Source: Gammaproteobacteria bacterium
Lineage (GTDB): Bacteria > Pseudomonadota > Gammaproteobacteria > Pseudomonadales > Pseudohongiellaceae
Length of the DNA: 36,008 nt
Direction of reading: 5' to 3'
Assembly: GCA_002731775.1 (NCBI GenBank)
Contig: PCCP01000090.1
Span: forward strand, 1-36,008
The notes below the pieces were generated by a model. That model saw only the letters and a program-made list of their open reading frames with translations, was not told where the DNA came from and did no database searches. How positions within the stretch are numbered: position 1 is the first letter of the stretch; each line of letters opens with the position of its first letter. Positions 1 to 7,531 of the stretch are shown here, one piece after another. The translations under genes were made by a program, and so were the position numbers.

Positions 1-167
1 CGATGATAGATGAAGGAGTACGCATTGGTGCAAATCCGGGAGCAGAAGTTGCAGACCAGGGCCGTCGTTACACTAACCGAAGAATGCCCTGGTAGATGCC
101 TGAAGGTACCAAAGAAGGAATATCCATTATTATTCCGAATAGTCGGTTGGCGAGATATGCTAGTTAA
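1..167 (+). pseudogene. Remnant ORF at left edge, interrupted by an in-frame stop
   Basis: In the frame beginning at position 3 the sequence reads as about 30 protein-like codons (including VRIGANPGAEVADQGRRY), then a TAG at 93-95, then in the same frame an ATG and about 22 more codons (MPEGTKEGISIIIPNSR) ending in TAA at 165-167. Both halves look like ordinary protein and share one frame, which suggests the last part of a gene broken by a nonsense mutation. I do not recognise the family. An overlapping 64-codon ORF in another frame looks less protein-like. The gene, if real, begins left of the window. Confidence 0.3.
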
Positions 168-354
168 GGTCTGTGCAATCAGTCCTATTACAATTCCCAA
201 TTAGCCTCCCCCTGCCTTAATAATTACAGTTGCCAACCCCATACTTAAAAGCTAATTTGAAAAAAATCTAAAAAAATCGAATAGCTGGTTTTGATGGTTG
301 ATATTATAAGTATCTTTAATACCTAAATAAGTATCTATCAGGGGACATGACGCA

Positions 355-807
355 ATGAGCATCGAAAGAATTATTAACGTAATAGGTATCTTGGGAGTTA
401 TAGGTTCACTTATATTTGTTGGATTGCAAATGGAGCAATCTCAAAAAATAGCTTTGGCTGCACAGCAACAGTCTAGAACCGAGGTGCTGGTCGATATTAT
501 TGGTGGGTTTGACGAAGGTGACTCAAGCTTTGTTGAATATATCAGCGGAATCGTAGATGGGACTTACTCAGAAGATACAACCACAGTAAGGGACGCTACA
601 TGGCAAATTTGGATGCTTTATGAAAATGATTTTCTTCAGTACAAACTTGGCCTAATGGACCCAAAAGTTTGGGAAGCAAAATTAAGCTCGATGCTCACTA
701 TTTATAATGCTTGTAAGTATAAAGACATCACTGACTTGGCTTTAAGATTTTCAACCGCTGAATTATCAGAGATACTCATCAAGTCATCAGAAAATAGATG
801 CCCTTAA
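355..807 (+). CDS. Small membrane-anchored hypothetical protein
   Basis: This 150-residue protein starts with one hydrophobic segment (about residues 8-25, INVIGILGVIGSLIFVGLQ). A Gln-rich stretch (residues 26-40) and a mostly helical acidic domain with one Trp-rich patch (TWQIWMLYENDF) follow. An AGGGG ribosome-binding site lies about ten bases before the ATG, which supports the start. The layout, one N-terminal membrane anchor with a soluble tail, matches uncharacterised proteins common in marine proteobacteria, but I cannot name a family. The local sequence is AT-rich compared with the catabolic genes to the right, which may point to a different origin. No operon partner is evident; the next ORF is 73 bases downstream. 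Confidence 0.6.
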   Translation: MSIERIINVIGILGVIGSLIFVGLQMEQSQKIALAAQQQSRTEVLVDIIGGFDEGDSSFVEYISGIVDGTYSEDTTTVRDATWQIWMLYENDFLQYKLGLMDPKVWEAKLSSMLTIYNACKYKDITDLALRFSTAELSEILIKSSENRCP

Positions 808-880
808 GCATCCTCACCCACTTCCCTGATAGCCGATATCTATACTATCTTCTGGGTATGAATATGAGGAAACTACCAAG

Positions 881-1150
881 ATGATTAGAAAGCTGAACAT
901 CGCAACGATCGCCATCATAATGGTTCTCGTGGTCGGCGGGACGAGCTATATATACACCGCTCCTTATGCTGGCAATGCAGGGCTTTCGCGCATGCCCGGA
1001 GTTAGAATCGGTGGCACGCTTACTGCCGCACCCGAAGACTTCAGCTCACTCAATGACGTTCGAACTAATCTAATCATGAAGCTGGATGGCTGCCAAGGCA
1101 CGTATTCTCTGGCTTACAGGCTGTATAGTTTAACACGTAATACCTTTTAA
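881..1150 (+). CDS. Hypothetical secreted or membrane-anchored protein, probably 3' truncated
   Basis: The 89-residue product begins with a hydrophobic signal or anchor (residues 8-28), followed by PGVRIGGTLTAAPEDFSSLND, which reads like the conserved beginning of a folded domain. After about residue 70 (MKLDG) the composition changes to an unstructured Cys/Tyr-rich tail that ends at TAA. The short length and abrupt change suggest that the original gene lost its 3' part and now runs into unrelated sequence. I do not recognise the family, so the truncation is an inference from composition only. Confidence 0.4.
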   Translation: MIRKLNIATIAIIMVLVVGGTSYIYTAPYAGNAGLSRMPGVRIGGTLTAAPEDFSSLNDVRTNLIMKLDGCQGTYSLAYRLYSLTRNTF

Positions 1151-1342
1151 TAGCCTCTGAGGCGTTATAGGCCTCCCGACTAGGCTCTTTCTTTTGCGCG
1201 CGCGCGATCCTACTCGGAGTTAGTCAAATTGCCAGTCAGTTGACCCCACCCCCCGGGGTACACCCCCTTGCACAAGGATGGTTCCATCTGCACCCTATAC
1301 ATACTATTGTGGACGAACGGTTAGGTATTTTTGAGAGTTACT

Positions 1343-1801
1343 ATGAAACCCCTCCTCAACACAACCCTCCTCTTTCTTCTGGTTATTGGATTCTCAGGAG
1401 GTGCTAGTGGGCAGGATTTTGAAGAAACTAAGCGATTAGCAGAACAAGGAGATGCAGACGCCCAGTTCAATCTGGGAATAATGTACACCAATGGACGTGG
1501 TGCTCCAGAGAATGATGTTGAAGCAGTTAGGTGGTTTCGGTTAGCAGCGGAGCAAGGATATGCACGAGCCCAGTTCCGACAAGGGAATGCGACTGATTTG
1601 CCCTCTGGTGCAGGGAAACATCGAATTGAGAAGCTAGCCTTTGACGACGATGGCTCTCATTTAACATACAGCTACAAACTGGAAGATACCGAATACCTGG
1701 CGACGCCAGTAACTGATGAAATCGAGTGGGCATATAGACCAGATTTCGAATATTCAGAACTGCCTTATGATCTGGAAATTGCTCGACGATTTACTCAATA
1801 A
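1343..1801 (+). pseudogene. Chimeric SEL1-repeat protein fused to an unrelated C-terminal fragment
   Basis: The ATG at 1343 is preferred over an in-frame TTG at 1331. Residues 1-23 form a signal peptide (likely cut after ASG). They are followed by one complete SEL1/TPR-like repeat (AEQGDADAQFNLGIMYTNGRG...) and the beginning of a second (AAEQGYARAQF). At about nt 1577 the repeat pattern stops. The remaining ~74 residues (DDDGSHLTYSYKLEDTEYL..., WAYRPDFEYSE) are a beta-rich sequence with a clean stop, looking like the end of a different exported protein. SEL1 proteins normally carry several repeats, so I read this as an in-frame join of the start of one gene to the end of another. A small natural two-domain protein is the alternative. 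Confidence 0.5.
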
Positions 1802-1879
1802 CCGATTCACTAAATATAACTCAAAGTGGATTTATTGTAAATTTTGAACCTTGAATACAGCCAGGTGTAAATCGTCTGG

Positions 1880-3370
1880 TTAATTTATTGCACCATGACA
1901 ATGTTTGTATCGCCTACCTGAACCACAAGGGCAAAGAGCGTTGCGCGGCGTATTTTTAAAAATATTGCCGGGGTTTCTCTGTTTTGAAATACTACTAGAT
2001 GACGTCGCCAAGTCTCCTGCAGGAATGGTGATATTCGGAACCCAATCCAGAATCAAGTGAACCCTCTCTTCGTCGCTATGATTCACCACCCGATGATAAG
2101 TTGCGTTGTTGATTTCCCAGATTTCACCGACCTGCATTCGTTTTTCTTCCCCGCCTACTAGAAACGTCACCTGGTCGTTGGTTCTAATGGGAACATGTAT
2201 TCGATGGCAGTTGATTAATGTATACAGCTTGTCTTTGTGCAATGGGATGCGTTGATGCGCCTTTAGCATTGTGAAGATTAAACGCACAACGAAACCATCC
2301 GTTTGGTAGAAATTCGAAACAAGATCGATCAGTGGCTGTAGCTCGCTCTCAAAGTATTCATACAAATCATGGTACGTTGGATCGACATGACGGAAATCAG
2401 AATCGTAAATCAGATTTAGCGCCTGCGTATTGCGATGAGCCTCGTAGCGTTGGTCTCTTGCGGATTTGAGCCAGGCAGATGGAGGGAGCTGTTCCAGCGT
2501 ATCGATGATAGAGCCTACGTCATAATCTTCCTTTAGTAACAAGAAGTTCTTTGAATTGCCGCTTGGTTTTTGAAAATCCCTATGGAAGCTCGTAGTTTCG
2601 GCGATGGGAAACTTTATAGACCCCCTTGATTGATGATTATCTTCGAATGAATAGCCGAAATGATCGATCAGGCTCCGTTCCTTTTCAGCCAGTAGCTGCA
2701 TCAGCTCATCATCGTAGTAGGCGGAGTAATGCTGATGCCTGGAAGAATTACTCCTGCCGACTTTCGAGAATTCCTGCCTGATGCAGTCCCGCTCTTCAAC
2801 CGCTAACTGTTCCATAATTTCCAGAAAACTTTCTTCGAGATTTTCTTGCCGACCAATGATCAGGTTCTGATTACCGATGTCTCCGTGCATGCGATTAAAT
2901 AGCCAGGAATAGTATCCGGTATCGTCGTCCGTAAAATTTCGAATGTCACTTTTTCTAAGCCCAACGCCGCGATTACCCTCGAGCGATTCTGGAAACACGA
3001 TTTCCAAACAGTGCCGATAATGCTGACTCTGTAACTCATTCGAACCCAGGTTAATCAGATTTGTTACTGTATCTTTGAAATTCGCATGACCACCATCAGA
3101 CAGCACATCGAACAACATATTAGTCACGTTCGGCAATAAGTTGAAAGCATACCAGGATACGTACCAGTCCCATGGATTTCTAACTATACCAATGACAGGC
3201 AAGTCGACATACTTTTCCGGCAACATATCAAGAGGATAGTGGTAGCCAATTACCTGATGATCAGGAATACAGTTTTGGATGACCTGATTGAGGGTTTGGC
3301 CACCGGTCTTGTGCATATGAGTCAATATGAATTTATCAGTGACGATCATTTGCCAGCCTGCATACTTCAA
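1880..3370 (-). CDS. Sulfotransferase / aspartyl-asparaginyl beta-hydroxylase / SEC-C fusion protein
   Basis: Three parts are visible in 496 residues. Residues ~10-250 are a sulfotransferase-like domain with the nucleotide-binding loop THMHKTGGQTL and a VRNPWDWYVSW segment. Residues ~275-450 are a 2-oxoglutarate/Fe(II) oxygenase of the aspartyl/asparaginyl beta-hydroxylase type: an HxD pair in LHKDK, the strands HRIHVPI and GEIWEINN, a distal His in TYHRVVNH, and an Arg in ERVHLILDW that fits 2-oxoglutarate binding. The last ~20 residues are a SEC-C zinc motif (CPCGSGRRYKHCHG). The first codon at 3370 is TTG; an in-frame ATG at 3349 is an equally likely start. The next gene upstream on the same strand encodes a stand-alone copy of the hydroxylase domain. 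The combination suggests sulfation and hydroxylation of a common peptide or small molecule; the substrate is unknown. Confidence 0.8.
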   Translation of the reverse strand: MKYAGWQMIVTDKFILTHMHKTGGQTLNQVIQNCIPDHQVIGYHYPLDMLPEKYVDLPVIGIVRNPWDWYVSWYAFNLLPNVTNMLFDVLSDGGHANFKDTVTNLINLGSNELQSQHYRHCLEIVFPESLEGNRGVGLRKSDIRNFTDDDTGYYSWLFNRMHGDIGNQNLIIGRQENLEESFLEIMEQLAVEERDCIRQEFSKVGRSNSSRHQHYSAYYDDELMQLLAEKERSLIDHFGYSFEDNHQSRGSIKFPIAETTSFHRDFQKPSGNSKNFLLLKEDYDVGSIIDTLEQLPPSAWLKSARDQRYEAHRNTQALNLIYDSDFRHVDPTYHDLYEYFESELQPLIDLVSNFYQTDGFVVRLIFTMLKAHQRIPLHKDKLYTLINCHRIHVPIRTNDQVTFLVGGEEKRMQVGEIWEINNATYHRVVNHSDEERVHLILDWVPNITIPAGDLATSSSSISKQRNPGNIFKNTPRNALCPCGSGRRYKHCHGAIN

Positions 3371-3623
3371 GAAGGGATCGGAAGTTCTGGGAAATTTGGC
3401 TAAGCAGTTTATGGAACCTCTGGTCAGGCCCCGGTAATTCCAGGGCTCAAGGGAGATGGGACATAATGCGATGCCAGATTTTTCAGAAAGCCGATCAGTG
3501 AATTACCACAACAAATTGCAACTTTGTCAAAAACATGTCAATCCATTATAACGCAAGGCTTGGACAAGAATCTCCAGCGCCTTGATGAAGTATGCAGGCT
3601 ATATCTCTCCAGCAGATAACTTA

Positions 3624-4238
3624 CTAGCATGTGAGGGTAGCGCCGTCTCTGTCGATTACCGTCTCACCGGGAAGTACGTAGTCCAGAATCATATGCACCC
3701 GATCTTGATTACTCTCGTTATTCACCCAGTGGTGTTCTCGATTGTTAATCTCCCAAATTTCACCAAGCTTTATATGTTTTGTGGTGTCACCGACGGTGAT
3801 AAGCACTTTCGGGTTGGTAATGATTGGTAGATGGATGCGATGTGATCGCTTCAGGGATTCATAATCATCGAAATGCCGGGCAATGGATCCCTTCGATTTT
3901 AGATTCACCAGGATGATACGGATGAAATAACCAGGTCGGTAATTATTTGCCACCAGCTCTTTTGCTGTTTCAGAACTATCGAACAAATTACGCAACTGCA
4001 CCAGAATGGGTTCCAACAGATCCAAAAACTGATGAAATTGGGGCTGGACCGATGGATGAGTATGTCGAAAATCCTCATCCATCAACAGCTTGATGGTTTG
4101 TGTGTCCTGGTGTACTTCGAACTTTCGTTGCCGGAAGGCGTCCGCCTCCCACACAGTCGCTGGAAGATTCGACAATCTTTCCGCCAACTGAGAAACATCA
4201 CAGTGACCGTGTTTGATAAACTCCCCTTGGAAGTTCAC
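3624..4238 (-). CDS. Aspartyl/asparaginyl beta-hydroxylase family 2OG-Fe(II) oxygenase
   Basis: A 204-residue single-domain protein. The iron-binding HxD is seen in RHFDDYESL and the distal His in NREHHWVNN; the Arg of QDRVHMILDYV fits 2-oxoglutarate binding. It shares the order HRIHLPI, LGEIWEINN, RVHMILD with the middle domain of the larger downstream fusion protein, so the two are paralogues. Translation begins at GTG 4238. Both genes are read right to left, separated by about 250 bases, so co-transcription is possible but not shown. The reaction is presumably hydroxylation of an Asp, Asn or similar side chain; the target cannot be read from the sequence. Confidence 0.8.
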   Translation of the reverse strand: MNFQGEFIKHGHCDVSQLAERLSNLPATVWEADAFRQRKFEVHQDTQTIKLLMDEDFRHTHPSVQPQFHQFLDLLEPILVQLRNLFDSSETAKELVANNYRPGYFIRIILVNLKSKGSIARHFDDYESLKRSHRIHLPIITNPKVLITVGDTTKHIKLGEIWEINNREHHWVNNESNQDRVHMILDYVLPGETVIDRDGATLTC

Positions 4239-4629
4239 AGGATGGCAGAGTTTGAGTGATTCTTGATCAACATGACCACAACAATAGATCCTTGTTTTGC
4301 GATTGAAATCCTATTTTGCCAGTATGTTTCGATCTGTCCATAACTTTATGGTTTTTCAGAATTTCCAACTATGTGATACGCGCGGAAAAGGCGGTGCCAT
4401 AGAAAATAAGCCAGATCACGTACTGGTGTCCATGCCACTGTTATACACTGTGAAATCTGTTTGCGGTAATTGCCCTTGGTACACTCTCCACACTGAGCAT
4501 GGAGGCTGCTGACGCGATTAGACTCTTAAGCAATGACCTGAATTCAACAGGGTACCGATTTTGAGTTGAATGAACTTTTCGTTACGTCGAGTCCTTGCGT
4601 CAACCTTCAGATTAGTTCATATTCCGCCC
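4239..4629. other. Region without a supported gene
   Basis: About 390 bases between the hydroxylase gene and the cysteine-synthase remnant. A 71-codon ORF is present at 4297-4512 but shows no domain pattern, no good ribosome-binding site and odd composition, so I do not call it. The stretch must hold the hydroxylase promoter on the minus strand; I could not single out convincing -35/-10 elements. It may also carry decayed coding sequence, as its flanks do. Confidence 0.5.
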
Positions 4630-4800
4630 ATGATTTGTCAAAATATTCTCGGCGCGATCGGTAAAACGCCCAAGGTTAAACTCAACCGAATGACCACTTC
4701 CGTCGAAGCTGAGGTCTACATCAAACTCGAATTCATAAACCCGTGTGGCCCCATTAAGGACCGCATCGGCTACTGGTTAGTAGAAGATGCAGAAACATGA
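4630..4800 (+). pseudogene. N-terminal remnant of cysteine synthase / cystathionine beta-synthase
   Basis: From the ATG at 4630 the reading frame gives MICQNILGAIGKTPKVKLNR, then AEVYIKLEFINPCGPIKDRIG and VEDAE. This is the well-conserved beginning of the PLP-dependent cysteine synthase/CBS family, normally IGNTPLV.LNR and KLE..NPgGSvKDRi; the Lys of KDRI would be the PLP lysine. The frame stops at 4800 after 56 codons, whereas intact family members exceed 300 residues. Immediately at the stop, sequence matching the end of a different PLP enzyme begins. A large deletion therefore removed the rest of this gene. No function is expected. Confidence 0.8.
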
Positions 4801-4913
4801 CCCATGCCAGCTTCCCGTCAGATGTTCGCAAGGAATTCGGTATCGAAGACACCTTGATTCGATTCAGTGTCGGCATCGAGAATGTCGAAGATCTTGACCA
4901 GGCGTTCGGCTAA
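4797..4913 (+). pseudogene. C-terminal remnant of cystathionine gamma-synthase/lyase
   Basis: The frame starting at ATG 4797 encodes MTHASFPSDVRKEFGIEDTL, then IRFSVGIENVEDLDQAFG and TAA. This matches the conserved last ~40 residues of Cys/Met-metabolism PLP enzymes, where the usual form is THasmp...r...GI.d.LiRlSVGIEd.eDLi.Dl.qAl. No upstream part exists; the preceding bases belong to the cysteine synthase/CBS remnant in another frame, overlapping it by four bases (ATGA). The two remnants together are what a single deletion across a CBS-CGL transsulfuration operon would leave. Confidence 0.8.
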
Positions 4914-4958
4914 CCATGACCTATGTGTCCCCGATAATCTACCCCTATCGTTATCCCC

Positions 4959-7394
4959 ATGCAGATTGAGATACCCGATCACTTCCGTATCGTGATAGTT
5001 GGCGGCGGAATTATGGGTGTGGGCCTGTTGTATCATCTAGCCGAGGAGGGATGCAGCGACGTGCTGCTGCTCGAAAAGCGTGAGCTGACTTCCGGCTCGA
5101 CCTGGCATGCGGCTGGTCAGTGCCCAAGCCTGGTGGGTAATTACAATCTGGCCAAGATTCACCACCATGGCAACACCCTCTACCCCAAACTCGAACAACT
5201 CACCGGGCAAAATGTCGGTTGGCATGCCTCCGGCGGTATCCGTCTCGCCAGATCCAAAGATGATCTGGATTGGTTTAATTATATGCAGGGTATCGCCGAT
5301 AACATCGGGTTTCGCATGCAGATCATCGGGCCGGATGAGATTCGCCGCATCAATCCGTTGATGAACACCGAGGGCGTATTGGCAGGTGCCTGGACCCTGG
5401 ATGATGGCCACGCCGATCCATCTGGCCTGACCCAGGCTATGGCCCGTGGGGCGAGGAATCTGGGTGCGACTATCAGGCGGCACAATCGCGTGACAGATAT
5501 CAGGGCGCTAGTCACGGGGGAATGGGAAGTGGTCACTGAGAAAGGCCTGGTAAGGGCAGAGATCGTGATCAACGCTGCAGGTTGTTATGCACGAGAGATA
5601 GCAAAATTGGTTGGTACCGATTTGCCCATCTGCAATATGGAACACCACTATGTGGTTACCGGTTCGGTTCCCGAGTTTGAAACAAGTGACCAGGAAATTC
5701 CGGTGATTCGAGATCCCTATGCGTCCGCCTACATTCGACAAGAGCAGCACAGCGGCCTGATCGGCATCTATGAACACACCGGGATGACCCAGGCCTGGGC
5801 ACCGCGGGGCTATCCGAACTGGGATTCGGACAGCGAACTGTTTACCGATGACCTTGAACGATTGATGCCATGGTTAGGCCGGGCGTTAGAGCGCATGCCG
5901 GTGCTGGAAGCTGCGGGTATCAAGCGTGTCGTCAATGGCGCCATTTCGCACAGTGCGGACGGTCCACCTCTGCTGGGTCCTGTGGCGGGGCTGAGAAACT
6001 TCTGGCTCTGTTGCGGCTCTTCCTTCGGTATCGCCCAAGGTGCCGGATGTGGAAAATACCTCGCACAATGGATCTTACACGGTGATTCAGAAATTAATAT
6101 GACTGGCTTCGATCCACGCCGTTTTGGTGGTTTCGCCAATGATGACTATATGCAGGCAAAGGGTTTTCAGGATTACGGCATGACCTATTTCACGCCGATG
6201 CCGGGTGAAGAACTGCCGGCCGCGCGTGACTGTCGAACCAGCCCATTGCAGAGTACATTGAAGGCACAGGGTTGTGTATACACCCAAACTTTTGGCTGGG
6301 AACGACCCCAGTGGTTCTCTACCGATGGCCGCGTAGAGCAATACAGTTATCGGCGCAATAATGTTTTCGAGTTGGTACACGATGAGTGCAGGGCTGTCCG
6401 TGAGCGCGTTGGCATCTTGGATCTGACAGGGTTTGCCAAGTACGACCTGACCGGACCAGATGCCCATAGCTATCTCAACCGGGTGTGTGCCAACAATATT
6501 TCCGTAAAACCGGGCAGCATTACCCTTGCCCATGTGCTCTCAGAGGCCGGCCGGATTCAGGCTGAGATGACTATCACCCGGCTAGCCGACGACCGCTTCT
6601 ACCTGCTTTCAGCCGCTGCTGCGGAATCACGAGATCTCGATTTCCTTAACCAGGGCAAGATGCCGCAGGAGCAATTGAGCATCTGCAACGTAACCGAGGA
6701 AAGGGGGGTACTGGTAGTGGCCGGACCCAAATCAAGAGAGCTATTGCGTAAGCTTACGGATACGCCGATGGACAGTCCCGCTTTCCCCTGGTTGACTGGC
6801 CGTGAAATTGAAGTCGCAGGAAAATCGGTACGCGCCCTGCGTGTCAATTATGTCGGAGAACTGGGTTGGGAGTTACATACTGCCATCGATGATATGCAAG
6901 AGCTCTATGATGCGCTGTGGGATGCTGGCCAGGAATTCGGCATATGCAACTTCGGCCTGTATGCGGTAAACAGTCTCCGCATCGAAAAGGCGTATCGTGG
7001 CTGGGGGGCCGAGTTAACCAATGAGGTTACCATGCTGGATGCTGACATGAATCGATTCATCCGTTTTGACAAGGATGATTTCGTCGGCAAGCTCGCCACC
7101 CTGAAGCAGGCGGAACAGGGCTTGTCCTGGAAGCTCGTGTATTTTGAGATTGATGCAATCGATTCAGATGTCCGCGGCGGGGAGCCGGTGTTCGCCGGTG
7201 ATCTTTGTATCGGCATCACTACCTCCGGCGGGTATGGACATTACGTTCAAAAAAGTTTGGGTTTCGCCTACGTGGACATCGCCTATGCCAATGCAGGCAC
7301 CTGTTTCGATGTCGGTCTATTAGGTGAACGTCGCAATGCCTCCGTGCTAGTTGAACCCGTTTACGACCCTACTAACCATAACTTGAGAGCATAG
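4959..7394 (+). CDS. Dimethylglycine / sarcosine dehydrogenase-type flavoprotein (FAD oxidoreductase + GcvT domain)
   Basis: The 811-residue product has the two-part layout of dimethylglycine and sarcosine dehydrogenases. Residues 9-45 hold the FAD-binding VIVGGGIMGVG, and GSTWHAAGQ follows, where His50 is the position that carries covalent FAD in this family. A DAO-type oxidase domain extends to about residue 370, and a GcvT-like tetrahydrofolate-binding domain occupies roughly 430-800. These enzymes oxidatively remove an N-methyl group and transfer it to tetrahydrofolate as 5,10-methylene-THF. Length is close to the usual 830-870. It starts 45 bases after the transsulfuration remnant with no strong ribosome-binding site. 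It lies upstream of a Rieske oxygenase and a thioesterase, supporting a role after glycine betaine demethylation; dimethylglycine versus sarcosine or another N-methyl amine cannot be decided. Confidence 0.85.
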   Translation: MQIEIPDHFRIVIVGGGIMGVGLLYHLAEEGCSDVLLLEKRELTSGSTWHAAGQCPSLVGNYNLAKIHHHGNTLYPKLEQLTGQNVGWHASGGIRLARSKDDLDWFNYMQGIADNIGFRMQIIGPDEIRRINPLMNTEGVLAGAWTLDDGHADPSGLTQAMARGARNLGATIRRHNRVTDIRALVTGEWEVVTEKGLVRAEIVINAAGCYAREIAKLVGTDLPICNMEHHYVVTGSVPEFETSDQEIPVIRDPYASAYIRQEQHSGLIGIYEHTGMTQAWAPRGYPNWDSDSELFTDDLERLMPWLGRALERMPVLEAAGIKRVVNGAISHSADGPPLLGPVAGLRNFWLCCGSSFGIAQGAGCGKYLAQWILHGDSEINMTGFDPRRFGGFANDDYMQAKGFQDYGMTYFTPMPGEELPAARDCRTSPLQSTLKAQGCVYTQTFGWERPQWFSTDGRVEQYSYRRNNVFELVHDECRAVRERVGILDLTGFAKYDLTGPDAHSYLNRVCANNISVKPGSITLAHVLSEAGRIQAEMTITRLADDRFYLLSAAAAESRDLDFLNQGKMPQEQLSICNVTEERGVLVVAGPKSRELLRKLTDTPMDSPAFPWLTGREIEVAGKSVRALRVNYVGELGWELHTAIDDMQELYDALWDAGQEFGICNFGLYAVNSLRIEKAYRGWGAELTNEVTMLDADMNRFIRFDKDDFVGKLATLKQAEQGLSWKLVYFEIDAIDSDVRGGEPVFAGDLCIGITTSGGYGHYVQKSLGFAYVDIAYANAGTCFDVGLLGERRNASVLVEPVYDPTNHNLRA

Positions 7395-7530
7395 TGAGCA
7401 GCGAACCAAAAACATCAGAGTTAGCGGCCGGTGACGGGGTTGTCATTCTCGGTAGCGGCGTGATTGGCGGTTCTAGCGCGGATCGAACAGACCGATGTAT
7501 GATCCCGACAACATGAGAATTCGGAACTGA
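7394..7530 (+). pseudogene. Deletion scar of a second DMGDH-like flavoprotein
   Basis: A GTG at 7394, overlapping the stop of the preceding gene, opens a 40-codon frame that contains a textbook FAD-binding strand-loop (GVVILGSGVIGGSS, about nt 7436-7477) and then becomes meaningless before a TGA at 7514. In another frame, nt 7489-7530 read RPMYDPDNMRIRN followed by TGA. That closely resembles the end of the intact neighbour, EPVYDPTNHNLRA. So the start and end of a DMGDH-like gene are both present, joined out of frame, with the ~2.3 kb between them lost. The Rieske gene starts two bases after this old stop, as expected for a former operon member. Confidence 0.75.
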
Positions 7531-7531
7531 C

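Noticed and set aside
1146..1195. GAGGC/GCCTC hairpin after the 89-codon ORF as a terminator
   Set aside because: Only five pairs with a mixed pyrimidine tail; too weak to call.
3582..3830. 82-codon plus-strand ORF starting MMKYAGYIS, resembling the start of the fusion protein on the other strand
   Set aside because: It lies mostly antisense to the well-supported hydroxylase gene. The likeness is a ~15-base inverted match around TGAAGTATGCAGGCT and has no continuation.
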